Origin: Aphelenchoides besseyi
Taxonomy: Eukaryota > Nematoda > Chromadorea > Rhabditida > Aphelenchoididae
Length of the DNA: 64,000 nt
Direction of reading: 5' to 3'
Assembly (NCBI GenBank): GCA_024699855.1
Contig: JAMPIQ010000001.1
Location: 8,928,001 to 8,992,000 of the forward strand
This document shows, piece by piece, positions 51,105-62,900 of this stretch. Both the position numbers and the translations under genes were made by a program. Numbering within the stretch: the stretch's first letter is position 1; each line of letters starts with the position of its first letter. The notes under the pieces are model-generated. The model made no database searches. It saw only the letters and a program-made list of their open reading frames with translations, and was not told the origin of the DNA.

Positions 51105-52327
51105 ATGAGTGCTTTCAATGTACCGGATACTCTCAAGCCAATATCTCCATACTTAAAAATTGCAGCCGGTTTCAAAGAACGCGATCCCGTGTTGTATTTC
51201 TGGAGTAAGTGATTTCTTTCGGTGTTTTCTAATGAGTCAAAATTTAAGTTTTGAATTATGCTGTCGAACAAGCCATGACCATAACTAATGCACCAGAAGC
51301 GAAAACATTCTTGTTGAGTCTTTTGGATGAATTGGAATCGGTAAGTTCGAAGTAGGATTGAAGTCTTTTAGTTTTTGTTTCAGACCAAGAAAGCTCACGC
51401 CGGAAATGACTCATTCATTCAAGGAACTGTAGCTCAATGTCATGTCGAGGCGAAGGCTTTGCGTTTATTTCAACACGCAGATGAACAAGATCGGAATGCA
51501 AACTTCAACAAAAACATGCTTCAATCTTTTTACACCGCAGCACATCTTTTCGACGTCTTAACGCTCTTCGGACCTGAGGCTTTAGATGAAAAAATGCAGG
51601 CGAGTTAACGGATCAACAAATCGAAGTAAATTTTCTGTTTAGTCGGCGCGAAAGTACGCCAAGTGGAAGGCAACTTACATTAACACGTGTTTGAAAAACG
51701 GCGAAACACCGAAACCAGGACCTCCAAGTGAGCAAAATAATGACCTGGGAGACGACGAATTGACTCGTGAATTAATGAATTTGGACGTTAAACCACAACC
51801 TCAACCGCGAACCACATCGAACGTACCAAGTCAACCGACGATCCCACAAAATCCAACCAATTTCTCTCAAGATCAACCGCAAAATTTTGGTCAAGGATAT
51901 CAACAACCACCGTCCACAAATGTCGGTTGGCAACCTCAACAACCGGGTTACGGACAACAACCTAATTATGGCCAGCAACCAGCGTACGGACAACAGTTTG
52001 GTGGAAATTCCAATACGCCGTCCTTTAACGCTCCACGTCCACCTCGCCCAACACAATACGCGACTTCTCCTCATGCTTCTTTATCAACTGGCAATGTAGA
52101 CAATTCCGATTGTAAGTTGAATTTGAGCGATCGTTATGGTCTCTAACTAACCATTTAGTGACTTTGGAAGACTTTATTGAAGCGAGAAAATTAACGAAAC
52201 TTGCTGCTTCAGCTTTGGACTACGAGGTTTGAGTAGCTCTGCAGTATTCTGTTTACAACGTTGTGTTTAGGATGCAAAAACTGCGGTTGATTTTCTTCGC
52301 AAAGCGATCAAAGTCCTTGAGAAATAA
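51105..52327 (+). CDS. VTA1: VTA1/LIP5, ESCRT-associated VPS4 cofactor
   Basis: VTA1 (LIP5) stimulates the VPS4 ATPase that disassembles ESCRT-III at endosomes. The N-terminal tandem MIT region reads LKPISPYLKIAAGFKERDPV, then MTITNAPEAKTFLLSLLDEL and an alpha-helical part with CHVEAKALRLFQHADEQDR and FNKNMLQSFYTAAHLFDVL. It ends with KYAKWKATYINTCLKNGETP, a very conserved block. A disordered linker is Gln/Pro-rich with a GYGQQPNYGQQPAYGQQ repeat. Two last small exons give the VPS4-binding C-terminal helices (LTLEDFIEARKLTKLAASAL, then TAVDFLRKAIKVLEK). All expected parts are present in the right order. An AATAAA at 52440-52445 is a plausible polyadenylation signal. Confidence 0.93.
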
Positions 52328-52688
52328 ACGTTGAAGGATAAGTTTCGTTGTGAAGCACTTCTTTTACACACTTGCTTTTGTTTTAACTGTTTATAGATTG
52401 GTGTTAACTTAAATAATCGTGCATCCTTCGAATTGAATTAATAAACTTGAATATATGTATTCGTAGTTGTTTATTATTTGCGAAGTCAAATGCACGAGTC
52501 GGGACTTAAAACTTGATATGAGCAATGATTGGGAAAAACAAAACGGATGATTGTTATTGAATAAAAATTTACAGACTTTGGTTGCTGTTTTCGATTAGTA
52601 GAACCGGAAAGTTGAAGTTTGAAAATCTTAAATTGATTGGAAAGGAAATGAGATCTTCGAATCGAGAATGCCAACTGTTTGTCGAAGT
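52328..52688. other. 3' regions of convergent VTA1 and NCS genes
   Basis: Holds the VTA1 3' untranslated region (AATAAA at 52440-52445) and the 3' end of the minus-strand calcium sensor gene. No other feature is seen. Confidence 0.5.
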
Positions 52689-53614
52689 TTACGCCTTATT
52701 CTCTTCGGTACTTGCACCCATGTCCATTGTGAGGGCAGAGACAATCCATTGGTCGTTCTTTGATCCTTGTTTGAATTCGTCACGAGTCAGCTTTTCGTCA
52801 CAATTTAAGTCCATATTCTGAAGACAAACAGAATCAGCAGTGAAAACTTTAATTTACGTACTGAAAAGATCTTTTCGACTCGTTTTTGCGGCGTATCCTC
52901 GTCTTTCGGTAGCTCGAGCATGTTGCCAATCATCGAGTAGATTGCATCGACTAAATAAGAACATAAAACAAAGTTGACTTCTGTTGTTTACCAATATTGG
53001 CCATTTCTTCTTTGGTTATGTAACCGTCCTTGTCGACATCATACAAAGAAAATGCCCCTAAAACATAAATCAAAGGTCACAGTTCGAACTCACAATCTAA
53101 TTTCTCGTCCAGTGTTCCCCTCGAAGTGATGGAAAGGGCGGCAATGAACTCTTTCTATAAACAGATGTTTAGGTGGAAAATCGCAGTGTAAATGGTTGCA
53201 GAAATGTCTTTGATGTGAACTTACAAATGAAATATGCCCATCCTAAACATAGATGTTAAATGGACGAAGAAGGCGATTGTTGACTTACTCGGTTATCGTC
53301 GAATACGTTAAACACAAAGGCCGCAAATTTCGATGGATCGCCATTTGGGAAGAATTGCTTGTAAATGTTTTGGAATTCTTCCAATTTTAGTTCACCACTT
53401 GGACAGTCCCGAATGAAATCTTTGTACCATTTGCGCAGTTCCTTTCGAGTAACTGAAGACCGACGATTGTGAATTGGAATGTGAACTTACAGTAAGTGCG
53501 CGTTTCGAGTTCGTCCAACTCTTCGGGTGTCAGTTTTTTGCTCGCCTTCTTGTGTTTGTGCGTTCCGTTGGTTTGCACTCCGTCACGTGCCGATTTACTT
53601 TTGTTTTGACCCAT
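52689..53614 (-). CDS. neuronal calcium sensor (NCS/frequenin-hippocalcin family)
   Basis: These myristoylated EF-hand proteins switch membrane binding with calcium in neurons. The ATG at 53614 gives MGQNKSKS, a good N-myristoylation signal (Gly2, Ser6). A basic extension of roughly 25 residues follows (HKHKKASKK) that NCS-1 lacks. The rest fits the family closely: [20 protein letters not shown] (degenerate EF1 with the CPxG motif), [17 protein letters not shown]2 [29 protein letters not shown]3 [12 protein letters not shown] and EF4 [13 protein letters not shown]. It ends with a variable tail at TAA (52689-52691). About seven exons are joined in phase. It is related to NCS-1, but the extension and variable tail suggest a separate paralogue. 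About 5 kb of gene-free DNA lies upstream. Confidence 0.88.
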
Positions 53615-56600
53615 TGTAGTCGATTGAATCGAAGTGTCTAGTCGACGGAATGAGCTGAAAATAAGACGATTCGACGACTGAAATCCAATTGTACACGCGA
53701 TTCTCGTATAAGTAGACGAATTTTGTTACATGAATGTTAGAAGTGATTGTGTTCGGCGAATTGCCAAACCTTTGTGGATGAGAAAGTTCCGCCTTTTCGA
53801 CATGAAGTTCCATTGACTACATTCACAACTTCCTGCTCTTTAAACCCCGAAATCTCCGCGTTGATTGGCGAAGTTTTCTTTGACGGTCGTTCAGTCAACA
53901 AGCAAAGAACGTGAACGAAAGGTTTGAAACCAAAAGGAGATGACGTCGACGACTTTTGCATCTACAGATTATTGATGAGGTGTGGTTGAACGTAAACAGA
54001 ATGGTAAGTCCATTTCAGATACACGAAACAATTGCTACTAATAAGTTGCCTTTCGAATACTCATAAAACAACACATCCCGCCCTTAAGATCAACGTGATA
54101 AACGAGAAACACGGTCGAAAGCGGAAGATAAAAAATTGCGCCTGTTTTTCGGAAGTTTAATTCGTGGCTCTGTTTCTCAAATTCGATCACTCACGTTCCT
54201 GCTAAGCACTTTAAAGTCCTTGGTGTTCATCGAAAAGTGTTCGTAAACTTATAAGCACTTGTAGACAAGATTTTCGTATTCGGAAGACTGCAGACGACAA
54301 AATTCAAATCGACAACCATGTAGTGCGTCGCCAGCAATTGAGTTTCATAATCGAAATACAATTCGGTTGGAATCGACCAGAACAATGGACCTTAAAGGAC
54401 AAGCGAAACGATAGAATGGAAAATACGAAGCCAAATGGTGGAGGATTTACCTTTGTCGATTAATTACACGAATCGCGCTCACTCAGAAATGCTAATCGCC
54501 AATAGCCAAATCCCTCCATTCGCCGTTGGTTTGCGTGCAGTTTCCCAACAACGAGAAGTGGAAGAACGAAAACAAAAAGGCCCAAATTTCTTATTGTAAT
54601 TCAACAAGTGGACTTTGTTTCTTAAGTTCCATTGGTTTTGCGAAATGAGGAATCACCGTTGAAGCTTCGGCTCTTCTTTGAGCTCTGCCGACGAACGTTA
54701 AACTTTTCAGGGTCGACAAAATGAAGAAAATTTGTACCGGAAGTTGTCGGCCAACAAACACGATGTTTTTTTGACACGAACCAAATTATAACATTGAATG
54801 TCGTTAATAGAAAGAACCGCGCCAACTTGATGACGCAAAAGCCGCAATTTTGATAGGAGCTGATAAGCCTTCGAAGCGTATTGTGACCGTAAATTAATTT
54901 GATAATTAGAAGAACAAGCAAATACGCAATTAGTTTGTTCTCGTTGGTCTTTAGCTTGGAAGAACAAAGGGCAAACTCACAAAAAGAGTCACAAGATGAT
55001 TTGAACTTGTGGTTTAGAACCATCAAACAGGAATCAATCAGAAATTCGGAATTGATTCTTGCAACACAACTTTCTCTTCGTATTATAGCAGCAAATACCT
55101 TCGGGCCCGATAATATTTTCTGAACTCTCGACTCCATAACACGATTCAACTCGTGTCGTTGATCATAAGCCCAAAGTCAAACATTCTGCAGCTCTTGAAG
55201 ATTGTTGACGTCGAGCGAAATAATCGCAGTTTAACAATGGGCAGATCATGAAAAGCGGATTAACAGACAAAGTAACATAAAGATCTCGAAGCAATCAGCA
55301 AAATAATCGAGTTTTCATCAGCAATAACCTCGATACATTGCTATTTAGTTCGAATTGGGTAACAAGTAGATGAAGTTGTTTCCATGAAGACTAGGCAGTT
55401 GATCAAACAAATTTGAGTTTTTGCTGCCGGAAAACCAAAGGCAGAAACAGTTAAACGTTTCAATGATTGTGATTCGAAATCTGCCAACTTCTTTTTCTAT
55501 CGAAAGCTTTTGAATAAGCAGTTCAAATTAAGCTCCAGTGCTTATTGCTCGCTAATCCACTGCCAAACGTTCTCGTTTTTTGCAAAAGATACAACTCATT
55601 AATGTTTTCTCTCCACCCTCGCTCTCAAAATACAAAAGGCTGATTTGCACAATCTTAAAATAACCGTTCAATGGTTTATTCTTCTAGCAAAGTTAATCGA
55701 ATATTCGACCAGTAAGAAGCTCTCGAATTTGGGGTGATGGAGACGGAATGAATCTTGTTTTGATGGACAACACTGTCTAATTTCAATCCTTATCGAATGA
55801 TGTCAATCGAGTGTTCAGAGTTAATTCATGTCCGATGCGCATCAAAATGTCCAACAATAGCAGCAATTAGAGTTATTGTCGAGATCCATAATCTGATGGA
55901 TTAAGGACGATGAAGCCCGAATTTCCGCAAAAATGAGGGAATTCACTAAACGTTTATGTTTTCAATCCAGCAGTTTACACTCAGGAAGAACATTAGACGA
56001 AACAATCGCTAACTCACTCGGTCAATAACAACATCCAAACAAGTGAGTTTGCGCTTGTCGACCGAAATGTACTTTGAGACCTTAAACTTGGACGTTCAAT
56101 CCGCAAAATGAATTCATAGATCCACCATGTCAAATTGAAGAAAAACACGTTTGACCTTTTGTTCATTTCGTACGTTCCTCGGGGAGCTTTTAGTTATTTC
56201 CGCTCATGTTAGAAATCCGCACGGATATGAGTACAACAATAAAGTGGCTGTGTGGTTGTTTTATTCAAAATTACAAACACATGACTCTCGGCCCAACATC
56301 AGGAATCTCGGTCAAAAGACTACAAACTCAACGAATGGAATATGACAAACGCGCAGTTCAAATGAATTGGGAATTAGCCAAAACAGCTGAGAACTTGGAA
56401 ACGTCCACTCGTGGATTTGAATGTTAAATTTCGTTAGAAGCGAACAAGAATACCAAATAACAACTAATAGTCTTTGTTTTGAAGGACGTTGTAAAAATGG
56501 TCAGAATAAGAAACTTTGCTCTCCAACATAACTTTTCATTCTTCTCTGCGTCTCGTTTTTTATGAGACTTCGAGCCGATGGAATTCGTTTCGAGTCCAAC

Positions 56601-58596
56601 TTGATATCTCTGACCACCATTGTGACGCCGTTAAACCTTCGAAATTTTAAACAAATTCACGTCATAATCCAAGAACTGGTCATTACATCAATCGACCAAA
56701 AATCTGAGGGAACAACTAGTGTTCATCGTCTATTTGGTCACAAGTTTAAGTACAACTCGGACGTTTAAAGCCGTTCAGTCAACTCCCTTTCAACGTAGTA
56801 AGTCAAAAGTAGAGATGGGAAGTACAATTCAAGAAGAAAACACAGACATTGAAATCTCGGAGATTGGTCGAAGCGTCTAATCTGTTCGTATTTCTACGCG
56901 TACTGTCGCTATCAAAGAAAACGTTTCGGATTTTAAAGGCCACACGTTTGGCCATTAAATGTCAAGCTAATGGTTTGAATTTTACGAGAATTTTCGGAGT
57001 GTGATCTTCGCGTACAGCTGTTCGTATGTTTCCGATGAAGCGAAGAAACCGCATTCAACCACAGCATTAGCTGCTCTCTAAAAGCTGCCAGTAACATCTA
57101 AAAATTTCGGATTCCAAAGTAAATAAAAATATTTTGGCTGCGTCCATTAGCGACAAAAATGCGTGACCGGATAGACGAAGAACATTAACGTCATGTCAAT
57201 GGTAATTGGAAGTGATGACGCGGAACGAACATATGGACGTTCGGAACAAAAGAAGTGAAGGGTCCCCAGTAAATTTCGAATGTCAATTTCCAGTCCACAC
57301 ACGCGATTCCAAGTGTTGATAATCGGGGTCCCATTCATTGGATGGTGGTGAAATGACGCGGCAGAGAAACCGAGCAATCAAAGTGAATAGAAGTAGAAGG
57401 TTGCTTAAAAGGGTGAATTCGGAATACGAACAACCTTTTCGTTTTTTAAAGTTAACGTCAGATAATCAAAAATTAACAAAATCAATACGCTCAGCGAGTT
57501 TTAGGTCTCTCGATTGTTCGTATTCCGACCAGCGAATACGACAATCAACGGAGAGAGGAACAACCCAAAGCTGTTGGTTGTTTGCGTTGAGTGTGCTTTC
57601 AACGAATTAGAGTATCCGGAAGGAGACGTTTAATTCAATCACTTAACAGACATTTTGGCACGTTCGAAGAGTTCAAAGACACGGATTTCTGAATGACGAA
57701 TAAGAGAGGAAGTACAGTCGGTAATTATATTAACAACAACATCAATTCACTTCCGTGCCGATAACCAAAATCCGAAAACAGCGATAAGACTCCTTTGCTA
57801 ACAGCGATTAGGTCACAACGTTAAGTGATTAAGACAACGAGCGCAATTAATCGGCATTAACATTTTTCTTCGCTACAAGCTTCCACAAACACTAACAGCA
57901 AGACAATCGACAGCGAAAGATTTGTGCCGACGAGAAGGTAGAGTGTCGAGTTACGGTGCCCGTGAAAAAATAACCAATGAGTTTGGAAACAAATTCGATA
58001 TTCATCGGAAGTGGTTTGAGTTTCGACTGAATTGTATTCCTTCCAGCTCCTGAATCTCAAAGGCAAATTAAAGATAACACCCCCGCAAAGTTGTTGGAGA
58101 TCAAATGTCGAAAACGAACCGACGGTTATTCTTCGGTTTGTACTCATCGTTTCGGCCCTCAAGTTCCAATGCTCGGGTGCGAGAAACGGAAGGAACCAAA
58201 ACAACAACACGCACAGCGGGATTCTTTTGAGTTCAGAAGGCGGAGAAACATTTCGAATGTTGTCAACTTCGGACGATGTGACATTGGAAAGTTGGCTGAA
58301 GTTGACATGTTTTTTCGAACGTCCAACCGCTACGCGCTTCACCAAAATAACTCTGCTTCAATAAGTAGAATTCGATTAGCGACGTCAACTCATTTGCACT
58401 TGAGACTGCCGCCTTGGGCATCGCGGAAATGTTTCGGCGAATCTCAGAAAAGATTCTTGACTTTTCAGATTCAGTTTTATTCGATTGCACGCAACACACG
58501 TCTCCATTTGACTTCTGTTTATCAGCGAAATAAATTACAAAAAAAGCTCAAATACGACGAAATGACTCGTGAAATCGAATCGATCAAACAGCTCTA
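53615..58596. other. about 5 kb gene-free region upstream of the calcium sensor gene
   Basis: No domain is recognised in any frame; the longest frames (about 175 codons on the minus strand near 54.6-55.1 kb, and overlapping frames near 58.0-58.6 kb) have biased, chance-like composition. It lies 5' of the calcium sensor and 3' of cyclin H, so it may hold the sensor's promoter, leader exons and enhancers. TACNGTA heptamers, common in the left desert, were not noticed here. Confidence 0.5.
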
Positions 58597-59657
58597 TTAT
58601 TCATCATCCGAATCAACTGGTCCCTGATCATCTTGTTGATTCGAGGGTTTCACACGATCGGGAATACCCGAGAAACGCTCCATTTTTTTCTGCAACAATT
58701 AAATTGGATAACTCAATTGGCCTTGTTTTTCACCTGAAGTTCTGTTTTTTGCTCGGATGTCACACCAACCGACTGTTCCTCGACCAACTGACGGATTTCT
58801 TCGACACGCAACATCAACTTGTCCGCAATAGTCAAGTTCTCAGCGTTCGGTTTCCACGTGTCTACTCGACAAAGACGGAAAATGTGTTCACGAAATATGT
58901 CGCTAATTTTACCTAAAATAAAACACCATATAGAAAGTTTGTTCGAAATTACCTAGCTTATCCAGACCGTAAGATAGAGCAGCCAATGCAATAAGAGTTG
59001 GGGCGTAAATAAGCATCGAATCGCCATACAAACACTTCTAAAACAGAAATTAACTCAATAAAAACTTTTGACTACCCGAAAAAACTCGTTTGCGTATGGT
59101 CGAATAGCTTCCAAATCAAAACCCAACATTCCGTGATTCTTCAACTCCATAACGTGCCCTTCAAATGGGCGAAATGGGCAGTGAATGGTCAATTGATAGT
59201 CGAGTCTGTGAATGATAATTGGCTCCCACTTCAAAATCTGTTCAGCGTTCTCTTTGGCCGATCCTTTTTGCAGATTGGCGACAAATTCATCGATGCTCAC
59301 GTTGAACTCATCAATCTTTGTAGCCAAATAGTAACAAGCCTGAATGATGACCTTCGGCGAGTATTCCATTGGAGCATATCGCAGGTAAAAGCGTTTGAAG
59401 TAGGCGAAGGCAATCCAACGAACCGATGGCCACATAGACGGGCGAAAAGTCTCGCCGAAACGAATTCCCGGTTCGGTGACAATCTTCAAAAAGAGCTCTT
59501 CATCATCGACGTTCAGAAGACTGGCTTCAATCTCCGGATCGCTGCCATTTAATTGAATTTTGTGACGATATTCGTCGTTTGCTTTCTGTCGAAGTGCTTT
59601 GATTTCTTCGCGATTCGCAAAAGTCCAATGTCTTTTTTGAGTGCTTGACGGATACAT
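58597..59657 (-). CDS. CCNH: cyclin H (CDK-activating kinase / TFIIH)
   Basis: Cyclin H partners CDK7 and MAT1 in the CDK-activating kinase and in TFIIH, phosphorylating CDK T-loops and the RNA polymerase II C-terminal domain. The start MYPSSTQKRHWTF is diagnostic of cyclin H. The first cyclin fold is clear: FRPSMWPSVRWIAFAYFKRF, MEYSPKVIIQACYYLATKID, EFNVSIDEFV and ILKWEPIIIHRLDYQLTIHC, then PFRPFEGHVMEL. The second fold follows (LIYAPTLIALAALSYGLDKL). The C-terminal helix is shorter, ending MERFSGIPDRVKPSNQQDDQ then an acidic VDSDDE before TAA at 58597-58599. Introns are short. The second cyclin fold is less conserved, as usual in this family. Confidence 0.93.
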
Positions 59658-59939
59658 TTCGTGGCTAAACAAACACAATAGTCATGGTCCATCACTCTGA
59701 AGTAAAAGCTAGAAAACTTATGTTGAGTTTTGAAGAAAATCTACGACATTAAAGTTTTTATTATCACAACAAAACATTTGAGAATTACGATGCAAAATAA
59801 AAGTTAAATACCAGAAAAGCATAGTATTAATAAGATTCAAGTCATGTTAGAAAAAGCAGAGATTTTGCTACGGACAACTAGACGGATATTGGGACCAAAA
59901 TAATTCTGCTCAGTGAGTTGGTTGAACGTTGTTTGATTA

Positions 59940-62900
59940 CTAAAAACGAACTTGTTCAGCTCCATTGGCTTGTTGATGCGATGAGAACAAATTAGGACTT
60001 CCCGTCGCTGATCGATTGGTTTTAACCGTTGAAACTGAGCTCGTTGATTCACTGGTCGTTGCAGCCGGTTTAGACGATGAACGGGAAGACAAAATCGACG
60101 GTTTTACCGGCGATCGATGCAATAAAGTTTGAGTTTTATGAGAACTTTCGTCTAGATGTTTCTCGGCGACTTCTGAGATCGGGACTTGCGGTTGTGGAGC
60201 GACTTCGGGAACCGGTGTAATCTCTTGTTTCACTGTTTGTGATTTCAATTGCGGGGGAGCGATGTTGATTGTGCAAGGCAGGTCGAATCCGCGTGAAGGA
60301 GCAACCGATTGAGATGCCGTCGACTTCTCCGACGATTCAGCAGTGGATTTTGCTTTCGATTCCTCAGTTCCTGTAGTCGAACTCAGCGTTTCGTTGATCG
60401 ACGATTTCACTTCCGTTTCATTCAGAATTGCGTTCGTTGTTGCCGGTGGAGATGATTCTTTCGACGAGCTCCCGTTCGACAACGGAGTGTTTTCTTTTGG
60501 CTGAGATTGATAGCTTTGAGTTCTGGCACACGATTCGGCCGTTTCAGCACTTTGTTGCGATGAACTTCTGGTTGATTTAAGTGCAGATTTTCTGCTTAAA
60601 ATAATTTTACGCGGTGATCCACGATTTGCTGATGCTGAAGTATGTGAGTAGTTTCGGCTTATCGATCGAATCGACTTACCGGAACGCATTGTACTCAAAA
60701 GACGGTTTTCGATGTGTGGATCTGGAAAATAGGGAACCGGAGATTCAGCGCTGACAATCTGCAAAAACTCATGAGTGCTATTCAAGAACAGAAAGTCTAC
60801 CTTTCCAGAAATATAAATCGCACGTCCCGGCTTGTCGGGATCGGCAAGTTTGATTAACTTGTCAGCAGTCTTCTCGGTCATACATGGTGTACGCGATTCG
60901 ATCAATTCTGGCGGTGCAAGATGTAAATATTGGCAATAACGATACATCAAATGCTTTCGCAGATCGGTACAGAAGAACGCTCCAGCATCACATAGCGAAC
61001 ATCGCATTCGAATTGCTCGAATATGTCCCACCTAAAGTCTCGATAAGTTAGTTGTAATCAAGAACATACCATGTGCTTGTTTCCCTCGGCTTGATTGAAA
61101 AACATTTTACTGCACTCGGCGCATTGATGTAATCCATCTTTCTCTTTCGTCGTGTTGTACATCGCTTTCAACGGTCCGAAGATCGAAAGGCGCTCTGAAT
61201 TCGTCAATGCAACTGGAACCTGTGTCAAATCATCCGGTTTACAAGGTTGTTTTCCGGGCAATTGAACAAGTTTGACTTCAGAAGTCGAATCTTCAGTTTG
61301 CGCTGAATCGTTGAGAGTTTGTTTACGACGAGACGCCGCTTTTCCCCGAGTCTTCTGGGTAACTGGTTGAACTACTGAAGTGGTTTCAATTATGACTTCA
61401 CACATTTCAAAAACTGACCATCGTTCTCACGGCTAGTCGTTTTGTTACGAACAGATGTCGTAGAAGAATCGGGATCGTCGGTTCCTAACGAAACCCCGCT
61501 TTTCTTGTGCGGTGACTTTTCAGCTTTTTGTGTGCCATCTTTTTGTGATCCATTGATTTCGGAGTCTGGAATCGTTGAGGACGCCCATTCGTCGTTCGGT
61601 TCCGGAGATGTATCTACTGAAGCAGGTTCACTCGATTCGTAGCGCATCATTGAGTGAGTAACTTTGTCAATGACCGATTTGGCCAACTCGTAGTCGTTCA
61701 TTTCCTCTTCCACTGACGGCGTTGAGGCCTGACTTTCATTTTTCAGTGGTTTCGATTCTTTCTTATTGCTGTCGATCTTCTCTTTACGCAAATCAGATCT
61801 GAAAAAAGTGACTGCGAATCAAATGGAGCAACATACTCAGTTTTAGAATCATTCATTTTGCCTTCACGTCGTGGGATTTTGCGTTTTTGTGATTGTTCCT
61901 ACAAAACCGAAGTTATAGAAGTGATCGATGAGTTTACCGTTTTCTTTTGCTTCGTTTGTTTCTTTGTCAAATCTCGATATTCAGTTTCGGAAAGAAAAGA
62001 AGAGTCGCCAGCAAATCTCTTTGGCACAACAAAATCTTTCGATAATCGTGAGTTTACAGCGCGTTGTCGAGGCTCACGACCACGAATCAACGTAACATCC
62101 GCTTCTTTACGAGCCTTCTTTTCTGATGTGCCTTCGAATTCCTCATCGGAAGTGTTTTCGCTATGTTCCTCTACTTTTATACTTTTCTCCTTCTAAATAT
62201 CAGTGTGAAATAGATTGGACAAAACTCCAGACTCACTTCTTCCTCTTCATCGGACATCGAACCGGCGGACACTTTGGATTGAGCGCGAGTTCGTTTCAAC
62301 GAACTTTTGACAGGTGGAGCAGGAGTCGAAGTTTTTGATTGTTCTGTTTGACCGGTCGGCAGCTAAGAGAGTTAGAAATATTTGAAATAACAATTCGTTC
62401 ATCACATACCGCTGCTAAAGTTGAATCGTTTGATTGGATGTTGAGAAATTGATCGATGTCTGCCATGTCGTATTCAACTGCATTGCTGATGTCCCTGGAA
62501 AAACATAAACACATATTTTCATACTCGAACTCACATTTCGACTGGTCCATGAGTTTCGGTTTGTACGGGACGAACCTTCTGCGGACTCAAAATCGGTCTT
62601 GGTGCCGACTTCTTTCCTTTCTGTCGTTTTCCACGTCGTGTTACAATACGTTTTACCGCTGCGAATGCGGAGTTCGAGTCATCGTTCTTGACTTCGTCTT
62701 CTAAACCACCCGACTCGTCAACGGCCATCGCTTCTCCATCAGAACCGCTGATTGCACTTTCTGATTCGTCGATAAACGCTGCCGGACTGATACTGCGATG
62801 TAATCGCTCATTTTTCTGAAGAATATTAAAATGGTATGTATTTAAAATCGAACCTTTCGATAATTTTTTCTGGTCGAACTTCTTCGGGCCTCAATATGGT

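Noticed and set aside
54622..55149. 175-codon minus-strand frame
   Set aside because: No recognisable domain and biased composition; overlapped by frames of similar quality on both strands.
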